50,122 nucleotides of DNA from Clostridia bacterium (GTDB taxonomy: Bacteria > Bacillota > Clostridia > Oscillospirales > CAG-272), in the NCBI GenBank assembly GCA_017520505.1, contig JAFXFN010000008.1, forward strand, positions 1 through 50,122. Direction: 5' to 3'. The translations under genes and the position numbers were made by a program. Every line of letters starts with the position of its first letter. Position 1 is the first letter of the stretch. Below, piece after piece: positions 8,059 to 16,714 of this stretch. Below the pieces are notes generated by a model, which was given only the letters and a program-made list of their open reading frames with translations, had not been told where the DNA came from and did no database searches.

Positions 8059-8110
8059 GGCGCATCCCCCGGTGGGGGGACGGGGATGCGCATATTTCCT
8101 GCGGAAATAT
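8059..8110 (-). repeat. Type B repeat, short inverted copy
   Basis: Reversed relative to 7780. Arms GCGCATCCCC and GGGGATGCGC enclose GGTGGGGGGAC, then ATATTTCC-TGC-GGAAATAT (8091-8110). It ends a few bases before the stop codon of the symporter gene. Between 8001 and 8059 there is only a degraded type A remnant. Confidence 0.8.
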
Positions 8111-8115
8111 AAGGT

Positions 8116-9441
8116 TTATTTATTTTTCAGAAAATAACTTTCTGTTTCAAGCGTGACCTCACGGCGCAGGGCGAAAACACACGGCACGTTCAGAAAAATC
8201 AGAGCGCAGGTGAAAAAGTCGGTCAGCTCCCACATAAATTCGGGTGCCGTTACCGCACCGAGAGCGATGAAAATACAGTATAAAACGAGATATAAAACGG
8301 AATATTTTTTGTCGTGTGTCAAAAATTCAACACAGCAGATGCCGTAATATGACCAGCAGATGAGCGTTGCAAATGCGAAAAAAAGAACACAAACAGCGAT
8401 GATGTGATAAGCCGTATTTCCGAAGAAAAATCCGTATGCGCAGGCGGCGGCTGATATGCCGTCGTTGGGATTCAAAGACGTCAGGTGAGGCTTTGCGATA
8501 AGTATAACGAGCGCTGTGAGCGTACACATAACGACCGTGTCGGCAAACACCTCAAAAACACCTAAAAAGCCTTGTTCTGCAGGGCTTTTTGTATTTGCGG
8601 CGGCGTGCGAGATGGCAGAGGTGCCGGCACCTGATTCGTGGGAAAGCGAGCCCTTTGCCATACCCTGCTTTATACTGTTCATAACGGAAAGACCCGTCAC
8701 TCCCGCACCGACGCTTTTAAAAGAAAATGCAGAAGCAAAAATATCAAAAAAAGACACAAGTGCTTCCGATGCGTTTGACACGATGATAAAAGCGGAAAGC
8801 ACAAGAAAAACCATAGACACAAGCGGTACGGCTTTAAGGGTAAAACGGCTGATGCTTCCTATTCCTCCAAGCACGATAAGACCGCATAAAACGGCAAGAA
8901 TGCACCCTGTGACGATGGGGGGTACACCGTACTGCAGACGAATGGCGACCGCTGCCGAGTTTGACTGTATAACGCACCCCGAGCCGAGGGAGGAGCAGAT
9001 GCAAAGCACGCAAAATGCCACTGCTATGCGCTTTTTGCCAAGACCGCTGTAAATATAGTACATCGGTCCGCCGACGCTTTTTCCGTTTTCAATACACCTG
9101 TAACGGAGCGCAAGCACCGTTTCGGCATATTTTACCGACATCGAAAAAAATGCCCCCACCCACATCCAGAAGACCGCCCCTGCACCGCCGAGCATTATCG
9201 CAACGGCAACACCTGCAATATTTCCAACGCCGAGCGTTCCCGCAAGTGCGACAGTCAAGGCGGCAACGGGCGAAACACCGCTGTCTGTGTTTTTAGTAAA
9301 CAGCGATTTTACCGAGCGTTTAAGCCTTTTCGGGGCAAACAGCCGTGTTTTTATAAGAAAATAAAGTCCGGATAATATTATTACAAGCGGCAGAAGCGGA
9401 AGCATAACGTATTCGTTTAAAAAAGAAATCAAAATAATCAC
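8116..9441 (-). CDS. AGCS-family sodium/amino-acid (alanine/glycine) symporter
   Basis: Polytopic membrane protein of 441 residues, within the usual AGCS range, which couples Na+ or H+ to uptake of alanine or glycine. Family segments are ALAGTLGVGNIAGVAVAI in the N-terminal third, VGGPMYYI, and AKGSLSHESGAGTSAISHAA in the middle, with about ten hydrophobic segments. The GTG at 9441 is used here; an ATG at 9408 is possible, and neither has a clear Shine-Dalgarno site. Substrate cannot be read from sequence. It stands alone, flanked by type B repeats on both sides. Confidence 0.9.
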   Translation of the reverse strand: MIILISFLNEYVMLPLLPLVIILSGLYFLIKTRLFAPKRLKRSVKSLFTKNTDSGVSPVAALTVALAGTLGVGNIAGVAVAIMLGGAGAVFWMWVGAFFSMSVKYAETVLALRYRCIENGKSVGGPMYYIYSGLGKKRIAVAFCVLCICSSLGSGCVIQSNSAAVAIRLQYGVPPIVTGCILAVLCGLIVLGGIGSISRFTLKAVPLVSMVFLVLSAFIIVSNASEALVSFFDIFASAFSFKSVGAGVTGLSVMNSIKQGMAKGSLSHESGAGTSAISHAAANTKSPAEQGFLGVFEVFADTVVMCTLTALVILIAKPHLTSLNPNDGISAAACAYGFFFGNTAYHIIAVCVLFFAFATLICWSYYGICCVEFLTHDKKYSVLYLVLYCIFIALGAVTAPEFMWELTDFFTCALIFLNVPCVFALRREVTLETESYFLKNK

Positions 9442-9508
9442 CCATTAATTTATATTCGGTGTGACGTTACAATATTTACGTTTTATTTTGAAAATTATTG
9501 TGGGTTTA

Positions 9509-9611
9509 TTTTCATTTAATTCAACGTGTTGACTGTGCGCTCGCCTGCCCCCCACGGCAGGCAAAGCCTGCCGCCACAGGCGATAGCGCACATATTTCCT
9601 ATCGGAAATAT
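9509..9611 (-). repeat. Type B repeat, full copy (inverted)
   Basis: Tail TTTTCATTTAATTCAACGTG at 9509, arms TGTGCGCTCGCCTG and CAGGCGATAGCGCACA, an internal GGCAGGCaaaGCCTGCC hairpin, then ATATTTCC-TATC-GGAAATAT ending at 9611. It occupies the gap between the symporter and the ABC operon. Confidence 0.85.
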
Positions 9612-9662
9612 AAATTAGTAAGTAAGATTTTAAGCATTAATTTTATTCGAATGTGATTTTTT

Positions 9663-9691
9663 TTGATACGTTCAAGACTTGTTTATATATG
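9663..9691 (+). promoter_or_regulatory. Possible sigma-A promoter for the ABC/GldG operon
   Basis: TTGATA (9663-9668), 17-nt spacer, TATATG (9686-9691); a TATGAT at 9692-9697 is an alternative -10 with poorer spacing. It lies 50-75 nt before the first gene, in AT-rich DNA. Confidence 0.4.
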
Positions 9692-9740
9692 TATGATAAA
9701 ATAAATAATAATTGCGACCATAAAAGAGGTAAAAAATTTT

Positions 9741-10673
9741 ATGATACATATTGAAAATCTTACGAAGTATTACGGAAAAAACCCTGCCGTGAACAATATC
9801 AGCTTTGATATAGGCGACGGGGAGGTCGTCGGCTTCCTCGGCCCGAACGGTGCGGGAAAGTCCACGACGATGAACATTCTTACGGGTTATCTTTCCTCAA
9901 CGTCGGGTGTTTGCACCATTGACGGCATTGACATTCTGGAAAATCCGGGTGAGGCGAAGAAGCGCATCGGCTTTTTGCCCGAGGTGCCGCCGCTTTATCC
10001 CGATATGACACCGCTTGAATATCTCAATTTTATTTACGACCTAAAAAAATGCACGCTGAACCGCAAAAAGCACATCGACGAGATAATCTCCGTTATGCGC
10101 CTCGGCGACTACAAGGACAGGCTTATCAGCCACCTTTCAAAGGGCTACAAGCAGCGTGTGGGCATTGCGGGCGCACTTATTTCAAACCCCAAGGTGCTTA
10201 TATTTGACGAGCCGACCATCGGTCTTGACCCCCGTCAGATAATTGAGATACGTGAGCTTATACGCTCACTCGGCAAAAACCACACGATAATTCTGTCAAC
10301 GCACATACTTCCCGAGGTTCAGGCGGTATGCGACAGAATCATCATCATTGACAAGGGAACTATCCGTGCCGACAAGGCGACAAGCGACATAAACGAGCTT
10401 GCGGAGAACAAAAAGCGATTCACCATACAGATAGCAGGCCCCCGTCAGGAGGTCGAAGGCGTGCTTCGCCGTGTTGAGGGCGTGCAGAGTGTTGAATATC
10501 TGTCAACGTCGAAGAACAACGGCACACTTTACCGTGTGCAGTGCAAGCCCGGCTACGATTCAAGAAAACGCATATTCACAGCTCTTGCCGAAAGACAGTG
10601 GCCGATAATGGAGCTGAATACCCTCGGCACAAGCCTTGAGGATATATTCATTGCCCTGACCTCAAAGCAGTGA
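9741..10673 (+). CDS. ABC transporter ATP-binding protein (GldA-like)
   Basis: Nucleotide-binding subunit of an ABC-2-type transporter, 310 residues. Walker A is LGPNGAGKSTTM near residue 33, the signature is LSKGYKQRVGIA, Walker B is VLIFDEPTIGLDP, and the switch is ILSTHILPE. A C-terminal extension of about 90 residues after the ATPase core is typical of this class. It is the first of four genes (ATPase, permease, GldG-like, DUF4340) that recur together in many Bacillota and Bacteroidota. The substrate of this set is not known. AGAGG lies about 11 nt before the ATG. Confidence 0.92.
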   Translation: MIHIENLTKYYGKNPAVNNISFDIGDGEVVGFLGPNGAGKSTTMNILTGYLSSTSGVCTIDGIDILENPGEAKKRIGFLPEVPPLYPDMTPLEYLNFIYDLKKCTLNRKKHIDEIISVMRLGDYKDRLISHLSKGYKQRVGIAGALISNPKVLIFDEPTIGLDPRQIIEIRELIRSLGKNHTIILSTHILPEVQAVCDRIIIIDKGTIRADKATSDINELAENKKRFTIQIAGPRQEVEGVLRRVEGVQSVEYLSTSKNNGTLYRVQCKPGYDSRKRIFTALAERQWPIMELNTLGTSLEDIFIALTSKQ

Positions 10674-10688
10674 TGAAAGGAGAATAAA

Positions 10689-11396
10689 ATGTTAGCCATA
10701 TACAAAAGAGAAATGAAGGCGTATTTCTCCACGTTCATCGGGTACGCATTCATCGCATCATTTTTGATAATTTCGGGTGTTTTCTTCACCCTTGCCGTGC
10801 TTGCGCAGGCGGCTGATGCCGACGTGACGGTATATTACGCAGGCGTTATTTACTCATTCGTCGTACTCATTCCGCTTCTTACGATGAAGCTGTTCACAGA
10901 CGAAAAAAGACTCCGCACGGAAACAGTGCTTCTTACATCCCCTGTCAGCCTTTTCAGCATCGTTTTTGCAAAGTTTTTAGCGGCATTCACGATGTTTTCG
11001 ATGACGCTCGGCATCTCGTGCATCAACCTCATTCCGATGTACGTTTACGGCGACCAGAACACGATGATAATTTTGGGAAATCTTCTGTCCATTCTTCTCA
11101 TCGGTGCGGCATTCATTTCCGTGGGAGTGTTCCTTTCATCGGTTACGGAAAACCAGCTCGTTGCGGCTGTTTCGACGATAGCCGTTATCGGTCTTTTCCT
11201 CGTCATCGGTATGTTTTCGACGAGCATAGGCTTTACGCCCTTGCGTGTCGTTCTCAATTTCTTCTCGGTATTCAACCGTTACACGTATTTCACATACGGT
11301 ATTATAGACTATGCGGCGCTTATTTACTATCTGTCGATAAGCGTGCTGTTCATCTTCCTTACGGTGCGTGTGTTTGAACGCCGCCGCTGGGCATAA
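10689..11396 (+). CDS. ABC-2-type transporter permease (GldF-like)
   Basis: A 235-residue integral membrane protein with six predicted hydrophobic segments, beginning MLAIYKREMKAYFSTFIGYA. The motif KLFTDEKRLRTETVLLTSPV after the second segment is characteristic of the GldF/NosY-type permease group. It follows the ATPase by 15 nt with AAAGGAGA before the ATG and should pair with it as the membrane channel. Confidence 0.9.
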   Translation: MLAIYKREMKAYFSTFIGYAFIASFLIISGVFFTLAVLAQAADADVTVYYAGVIYSFVVLIPLLTMKLFTDEKRLRTETVLLTSPVSLFSIVFAKFLAAFTMFSMTLGISCINLIPMYVYGDQNTMIILGNLLSILLIGAAFISVGVFLSSVTENQLVAAVSTIAVIGLFLVIGMFSTSIGFTPLRVVLNFFSVFNRYTYFTYGIIDYAALIYYLSISVLFIFLTVRVFERRRWA

Positions 11397-11409
11397 GGAG
11401 GGAAAAACA

Positions 11410-12921
11410 ATGGAAAACAAAAAGACATCGATACTCAAAAATAAAAAATTCAAGTACGGCTCTCTTGCCATAGCGCTTACGGTCGTATTTATTGCCGTTA
11501 TGATAACTGCAAACGCAATTATCACGTCCATTTTCTCAAAGTATTGGGTGTACACCGACCTTACGAAAAGCAACCTCTTCACCCTTTCACCCGAGGCTGA
11601 GGCGCTTTTGCAGAATGACCTTATAAAAAACGACATCGAAATAAAGTTTGCAGTTCCCGAGGACACCATTGCAAAGTCAAGCAGAATGCTTATGATATAT
11701 TCCTGTGCGCTTGCGTATGCGGAGGCATCGGAGAAGCTTGACCATAAGATAACGGTAAACTGCTATGACGCTTACCTTTATCCGTCTGAATTTGCCGACT
11801 ATAAAACGCTGACCGGCGGTGAGTGGGCTGATTCAAACGTCGTTATCGAAACGGCAAACGGCACGCCTATCGTTTACACGATGAACAACTTTTTCTCGGT
11901 TGATTCGTCATCGGGCGAGGAGCTAGGTTTTTCTGGTGAAAGAAGATTTTTGAGCGCATTTTTCCAGCTCGCAGGCGTTGAAAAGCCCGTTGTGTGCTTC
12001 ACAACAGGCCACGGCGAGCCGATAGGAACGAATGAGGATAAGACCTCCAACCAATACAAGGACTTTTTCGAGATGCTTTCAAGCTGGGGCTTTGAAACGA
12101 AGATCGTTGACCTTCAGAGAGAGGAGCTTGATGAAAACTGCCGTCTTGTGGTAATACTCGACCCCAAAAAGGACTTTGTTGCAAAGGACCTTGACACGAT
12201 GGGCGTACGCTCAGAGATCGACAAGATAGACGAATATATGGCGACGGAATACGGCTCAATGATGGTATTTGCAGGGCCTACGGGTACGGAATTCCCCGTT
12301 TTGAACGAATATCTTGAGCAGTGGGGCATCAAGATAAATACAACTGAAAAGATAACCGACACGACGAACGCAATTTCGACAAACAACACGACATTCACGG
12401 TTGAATATTCCGAAAATCCGCAGACAGCATCTCTTATGGAAAAGTTCGGCGACTTGCGTACGGCGTTTTCAAATGCTTCGCCCGTTGAGGTTCTTGCAAA
12501 CAACGAGGCTGAAAAAATGCAGGTAGCCGCCCCCGTCTTCCAGACATCAAGCACGGCGCAGGCTGTTTCCTCCGAGGAGGTCAAAACGGGCACGTTCAAC
12601 CTTTTCACACTTACAAAGAATCTCTCTTATAAGGACAACGAATCGATGTACAACTACATCGTTGCGTGCGGAAGCCCCGAAATGCTGAAATACTGCACCT
12701 CGCAGTCTTACGCAAACAGAGAGATACTCTATATGCTCACACAGAAGATACATACCGTTAAGATCCCCTTTGAGCTTGACTACAAGGCTTACGAGGACAA
12801 CGGTCTTTCCCTCATCACAAGCAGCAGCGTTCTTTCCTGGGGCATCGTGCTTATCGGTGTTATGCCCGTGATCGTTCTTGCTGTCGGCGGTGTGGTAGTT
12901 ATAAGGAGAAAAAGAAGATAA
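11410..12921 (+). CDS. GldG-family ABC-associated membrane protein
   Basis: A 503-residue protein with one N-terminal membrane anchor (about residues 20-42), a large extracytoplasmic domain and a C-terminal membrane segment followed by RRKRR. The VVCFTTGHGEP stretch near residue 195 is characteristic of the ABC-associated GldG/auxiliary domain. The ATG at 11410 is chosen because AAGGAGG lies 8 nt upstream at 11396-11402; a longer reading from 11368 would overlap the permease and lacks a ribosome site. Known GldG proteins work with GldA/GldF-like transporters, but gliding itself is not implied in Clostridia. Confidence 0.88.
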   Translation: MENKKTSILKNKKFKYGSLAIALTVVFIAVMITANAIITSIFSKYWVYTDLTKSNLFTLSPEAEALLQNDLIKNDIEIKFAVPEDTIAKSSRMLMIYSCALAYAEASEKLDHKITVNCYDAYLYPSEFADYKTLTGGEWADSNVVIETANGTPIVYTMNNFFSVDSSSGEELGFSGERRFLSAFFQLAGVEKPVVCFTTGHGEPIGTNEDKTSNQYKDFFEMLSSWGFETKIVDLQREELDENCRLVVILDPKKDFVAKDLDTMGVRSEIDKIDEYMATEYGSMMVFAGPTGTEFPVLNEYLEQWGIKINTTEKITDTTNAISTNNTTFTVEYSENPQTASLMEKFGDLRTAFSNASPVEVLANNEAEKMQVAAPVFQTSSTAQAVSSEEVKTGTFNLFTLTKNLSYKDNESMYNYIVACGSPEMLKYCTSQSYANREILYMLTQKIHTVKIPFELDYKAYEDNGLSLITSSSVLSWGIVLIGVMPVIVLAVGGVVVIRRKRR

Positions 12922-14745
12922 ATGAGCGAAGAATATAACAAGGAAACGGAAGAAGAGGTACTTCGTGAGGCTGACGAAAGCGAGCTTCACAGTATCCTCT
13001 ACGGCGGAGAATATTCCGAATATAAGGAAGACATTGACTTATCCGACATAGAAAAAGAGGAAAACGAGAAAAAGCTCAACCTCTCGACCTTTGAGGAGGA
13101 CACCTACGAAAAGGACGAAAAGAAGGCTTCTTATACCTCGACAAAGAGCAAAAAGCTGATGATAGCCGTGCTCGGCGGTGTGTTCGTGCTTTTGATAGCC
13201 TTGTATTTCATTTTAGGTCCTTCGGGCTTTGACGTTTTCGGTTTTAAGGAAACGGAAGAAACACCGATAGTCTACACAACGGGCGAGGTAAAGGGCGCAG
13301 GCAAGGACAACTGGCTTATCTTTGAGCACGTTGAAAGAACGAATATACAGAGCATCGAGGTGCATAATGACCACGGAACGTACACGGCTTATTACAATCC
13401 TCAATCCGATAAATTCTACTTTTTGGGCGCTGAAACGCTGTCGTATGACGAGGAGCTGTTCTCGTATCTCGTCGTAAGTGCAGGCTATACGGTATTTACC
13501 GACAGACTGCCGAAGGGACAGCGGAGCGACGACCTTTCGGAATACGGTCTGTCACCTGACGATAACCCCGCTTACTTCATTCTGACGACAAGGCAGGGCA
13601 AAACGCACAAGCTTTACATCGGTAACTCTACCCTTGACGAGGGCAGATATTACGTTATGTATGAGGGACGTGACATCGTTTACGTGCTTGAAAGCTCTAT
13701 TGAAACGACGCTGCTCGGTGACGTGCGTGACATTCTGACACCCGTTCTTACGTTCCCCGTGCCGTCAGGCTCGAATGATTATTACACGAGAATCCCCGAA
13801 ATTTATATAACTCTTGACAAAGACGAGCCGTACGTTTACATCGAATACACGAAGGACGATACCGCAACGCAGGATACCTTCGGCGTAACGATACCGTATA
13901 TGCTCCGTTATCCCGAAAACGTTCCCGCCTCGACAGAGCAGGTGACCTCGCTTTTCCAATACATCATCAACATTCAGGTTGATGAGCTTCTGGAATACGG
14001 CATTTGCTACGAAAAGGAGGAGCTTGACCCCGAAACGGGTGAAATATACATCGAGGAGGAGGTCAAGCCCGAAATACTGCTCAAATACGGTATAACCGAT
14101 GCCGAAAAGGCTCTTATCTATACGTACGAGGGCTATCCGAGCATCGTTTATTTCAGCGCAAAGCAGACGGACAAAGACGGACACGACTTCTATTATGCGT
14201 GGTCGCCCGTTGTCGGAATACTTGCAAAGGTATCATCTGACAAAGTGCCTTTCCTTAACTGGTCAAAGGTCGATTTTATGGAAAAAGCGCTGTTCAATGC
14301 CCACATTGACAAGGTCGGCAAGCTGGAGCTTACCGATAAAACGCAGTCATCACAGCACTTCGTCTTTGAGCTTACGGGCAAGGGCGACGACTTGCAGGTA
14401 TACGAAAGCGTGTCGGGCAAGTATCTGAAGCCGACAGGCAAGACGGAAAGCGGAAAGAGCGACGTTTACAACTTCCGCCAGTTCTACAAATCCGCTTTGT
14501 ATATGGAAGCAGGCAACACGGTCGATGAGCCTGAAACGAAAACGCTTATCGCCGAGGTCAAGATGACAACGAAGAACGAATACGAAATGACGTACGAATT
14601 CTTTGCGTATTCCGACCAGAGATGCTATTATACGATAAACGGCGAGGGCAGATTCTACATCAAGCGTGCGGCTGTGCAAAAGCTGTTTGCCGATGCGCAA
14701 AGACTCCTCGACGGCAAGGATATAAACGCAGAATCGGAATATTAA
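12922..14745 (+). CDS. DUF4340-domain membrane-anchored protein
   Basis: A 607-residue protein whose ATG directly follows the stop of the GldG gene. It has an acidic cytoplasmic N-terminus of about 70 residues rich in Glu, Asp and Lys, one membrane segment (residues about 75-95, MIAVLGGVFVLLIALYFIL), and a large outer region with DUF4340-type features such as IQSIEVHNDHGTYTAYY and a YGLSPDDNPAYF segment. DUF4340 proteins commonly accompany GldG-type transporters; their biochemical role is unknown. The long acidic tail before the membrane segment is unusually charged. Confidence 0.85.
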   Translation: MSEEYNKETEEEVLREADESELHSILYGGEYSEYKEDIDLSDIEKEENEKKLNLSTFEEDTYEKDEKKASYTSTKSKKLMIAVLGGVFVLLIALYFILGPSGFDVFGFKETEETPIVYTTGEVKGAGKDNWLIFEHVERTNIQSIEVHNDHGTYTAYYNPQSDKFYFLGAETLSYDEELFSYLVVSAGYTVFTDRLPKGQRSDDLSEYGLSPDDNPAYFILTTRQGKTHKLYIGNSTLDEGRYYVMYEGRDIVYVLESSIETTLLGDVRDILTPVLTFPVPSGSNDYYTRIPEIYITLDKDEPYVYIEYTKDDTATQDTFGVTIPYMLRYPENVPASTEQVTSLFQYIINIQVDELLEYGICYEKEELDPETGEIYIEEEVKPEILLKYGITDAEKALIYTYEGYPSIVYFSAKQTDKDGHDFYYAWSPVVGILAKVSSDKVPFLNWSKVDFMEKALFNAHIDKVGKLELTDKTQSSQHFVFELTGKGDDLQVYESVSGKYLKPTGKTESGKSDVYNFRQFYKSALYMEAGNTVDEPETKTLIAEVKMTTKNEYEMTYEFFAYSDQRCYYTINGEGRFYIKRAAVQKLFADAQRLLDGKDINAESEY

Positions 14746-14760
14746 TTGAATTGTATTTTT

Positions 14761-14862
14761 GTAGGGGTCGTGCGCCCGGTAGTTCGTGGCTACCACGAAC
14801 TACACGACCCGAATGAAGTGAACAAAAATGGGTTTGAAACGGGATGTCGAGGGCGCCCCTAC
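14761..14862. repeat. Type A GTAG-hairpin pair, near-copy of 67-169
   Basis: The first 57 bases are identical to the element at 67, including the nested GTAGTTCGTGG/CCACGAACTAC hairpin. The facing right-hand hairpin differs (GGGATGTCGAGGGCGCCCC). It begins 15 nt after the DUF4340 stop codon. Confidence 0.8.
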
Positions 14863-14885
14863 AACAACACCACCCCGAATTAAAC

Positions 14886-14935
14886 GCCTTCCCCGGTGGG
14901 GGAAGGTGGCGGCGAAGCCGACGGATGAGGCGTTA
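14886..14935 (+). repeat. Type C repeat, short copy
   Basis: GCCTTCCCC, loop GGT, GGGGGAAGG, then a GGCggcgaaGCC hairpin and GGATGAGGCGTTA. It has the same ends as 193-286 but a different interior. Confidence 0.75.
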
Positions 14936-14952
14936 CGAAAATGGGTTTGAAA

Positions 14953-15056
14953 CGGCGGGAGTAGTCTCGCTGCGGCTCGGTCACGTTCGGGTTCTGACAT
15001 ACCACCGGTATGTCATTCATTACCCTCACGCCGCTTCGCTACCCCCGCCCTACAAC
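14953..15056 (+). repeat. Degenerate type A pair with internal hairpins
   Basis: GCGGGAGTAG at the left and CTACCCCCGCCCTAC at the right are complementary. Inside is a perfect TGACATACC/GGTATGTCA hairpin with loop ACC. Apparent reading frames across this block are repeat sequence. Confidence 0.55.
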
Positions 15057-15078
15057 ACCACTCCGAATGGAGTAAAAT

Positions 15079-15158
15079 ATATTTCCGTAAGGAAATATGC
15101 GCATCCCCCGGTGGGGGGGTCCGGGGATGCGCCGTTGTCACGTTGAATTAAATGAAAA
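15079..15158 (+). repeat. Type B repeat, short copy
   Basis: ATATTTCC-GTAA-GGAAATAT, arms GCGCATCCCC and GGGGATGCGC around a G-run, then the TTGTCACGTTGAATTAAATG tail. The arm sequence matches the copy at 8059. Confidence 0.85.
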
Positions 15159-15173
15159 CGAACCCCATAATTT

Positions 15174-15240
15174 GTAGGGGCGGATTCCAAGTAGTTCGTG
15201 GTGAGCCACGAACTACACCGCCCGAATGAAACAAACGAAA
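15174..15240 (+). repeat. Type A GTAG-hairpin, single copy
   Basis: GTAGGGGCGG at the left closes with CCGCCC, with GTAGTTCGTGG/CCACGAACTAC nested inside. The GAATGAAACAAACGAAAA linker follows and ends shortly before the tgt ribosome site. Confidence 0.75.
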
Positions 15241-15259
15241 ATAAAACAGGAAAAGATAT

Positions 15260-16390
15260 ATGTTTAAGGTTTTACAAAAAGAAGGCAGGGCACGCCGAGG
15301 CGAATTTACAAGCTGTCACGGTACGGCGCAGACTCCTGTTTTTATGAACGTAGGAACGTCAGCGGCAATAAAGGGCGGTATTTCAACGCAGGACCTTTAT
15401 GAGCTTGGCTGTCAGATAGAGCTTTCAAATACGTACCATTTGCACGTGCGCCCCGGTGACGAGGTGATACGTGACCTTGGCGGTATACACAAATTTTTCA
15501 ACTGGGACAGACCTGTGCTGACGGACAGCGGCGGCTTTCAGGTGTTCTCGCTTGCGCCCTTGCGTAAGATAACGGAGGAGGGCGTGCATTTTGCTTCTCA
15601 CATCGACGGCAAGCGCATATTTATGGGCCCTGAGGAGTCGATGCGCATACAGTCAAACCTTGCTTCAACCGTTGCTATGGCGTTTGACGAATGTGTTGAA
15701 AACCCTGCCGCATACGATTATGCGAAGAACTCCTGCGAGCGAACGTACCGCTGGCTCATTCGCTGTATGGACGAGATGAAAAGGCTCAATTCTCTTGAAA
15801 GTACGATAAACAAACAGCAGATGCTGTTCGGTATAAACCAGGGAAGCACTTATGAGGATTTGCGCATAAACCACATGAAGCAGATAGCGAAGCTTGACCT
15901 TGACGGCTATGCAATAGGCGGTCTTGCAGTCGGTGAAAAGACTGAGGATATGTACCGCATCATCGATGCCGTTGAGCCGTTTATGCCCGAGGACAAGCCC
16001 CGATACCTTATGGGTGTCGGCACACCGTGGAATATAATTGAGGCGGTGTACAGAGGTGTTGATTTCTTCGACTGCGTAATGCCGTCAAGAAACGCACGCC
16101 ACGGATATCTTTTTACGTGGGAGGGAACTGTCAACGTGCTTAACAATAAGTACGAGCGTGACCCCTCGCCCATCTCCCCGTCTTGTAACTGCCCTGCGTG
16201 CAGACACTACTCAAAGGGCTATATAAGACATTTGTTCAAGTCAAAGGAAATGCTCGGTATGCGTCTTGCGGTAATGCACAACCTTTACTTTTACAACGAC
16301 CTTATGGCGAAGATACGTCTTGCTATTGAGGAAGGCAGATACGGAGAATTTTACGAAAAATACCGTTTTTCGCTTCAAAAAAGAGTATAA
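15260..16390 (+). CDS. tgt: tRNA-guanine transglycosylase (queuosine synthesis)
   Basis: A 376-residue TIM-barrel enzyme that swaps guanine-34 for preQ1 in GUN-anticodon tRNAs. Motifs are LTDSGGFQVFSL (catalytic Asp), GYAIGGLAVGE, FDCVMPSRNARHG (nucleophilic Asp) and the zinc site CNCPACRHYSKGYIRHL. The length is typical. AGGA lies about 9 nt before the ATG. It stands alone: neither queA, usually adjacent, nor other queuosine genes appear in the window. Repeats crowd both sides of the gene. Confidence 0.97.
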   Translation: MFKVLQKEGRARRGEFTSCHGTAQTPVFMNVGTSAAIKGGISTQDLYELGCQIELSNTYHLHVRPGDEVIRDLGGIHKFFNWDRPVLTDSGGFQVFSLAPLRKITEEGVHFASHIDGKRIFMGPEESMRIQSNLASTVAMAFDECVENPAAYDYAKNSCERTYRWLIRCMDEMKRLNSLESTINKQQMLFGINQGSTYEDLRINHMKQIAKLDLDGYAIGGLAVGEKTEDMYRIIDAVEPFMPEDKPRYLMGVGTPWNIIEAVYRGVDFFDCVMPSRNARHGYLFTWEGTVNVLNNKYERDPSPISPSCNCPACRHYSKGYIRHLFKSKEMLGMRLAVMHNLYFYNDLMAKIRLAIEEGRYGEFYEKYRFSLQKRV

Positions 16391-16408
16391 AAAGGTGGGA
16401 TAAAAAAT

Positions 16409-16530
16409 ATATTTCCGTAGGAAATATGCACACCCTCGCCCGTGGGTGGCAGGCAAAGCCATGTAGTTGGCAAAGCCAACTACATGGGGGTGTGGGCGGG
16501 TGTGCGTTACTACGTTGAATTTAATGAAAA
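16409..16530 (+). repeat. Type B repeat, full copy
   Basis: ATATTTCC-GTA-GGAAATAT, arms GCACACCCTCGCCC and GGGCGGGTGTGC, an internal perfect ATGTAGTTGG/CCAACTACAT hairpin, and the TACGTTGAATTTAATGAAAA tail. It starts 18 nt after the tgt stop codon. Confidence 0.85.
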
Positions 16531-16560
16531 CAATCCCAATAATTTGCGGAATATAACGAA

Positions 16561-16600
16561 TGGCTCATTTGGATTTTTCCAAATGAGCCAACCCTTTTTT
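16561..16600 (+). terminator. Intrinsic terminator downstream of tgt
   Basis: A perfect 13-bp stem (TGGCTCATTTGGA / TCCAAATGAGCCA, loop TTTT) followed by ACCCTTTTTT. It sits 170 nt beyond the tgt stop, past the type B repeat, so the repeat would be transcribed with tgt. A second hairpin (ATCTCCGCC/GGCGGAGAT) at 16665-16689 has no T-run. Confidence 0.75.
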
Positions 16601-16714
16601 AGATATCATATACCGCCGGGGGCGCTTTTTGAATTAATGAAATACCAAGCCGTATGAATGAAATCATCTCCGCCCGAAAGGCGGAGATGGTGATTTAAGG
16701 AATAAAATAATTGA

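Noticed and set aside
7780..8110. Possible CRISPR array suggested by closely spaced repeats
   Set aside because: Repeat units differ in length and orientation, have no constant spacer size, and no cas genes are present.
14844..15146. Open frames of 60-100 codons across repeat blocks (also 41-323, 7755-7970, 19431-19743, 44793-44984)
   Set aside because: Their sequence is entirely made of type A/B/C repeats, with no ribosome sites and no recognisable protein features.
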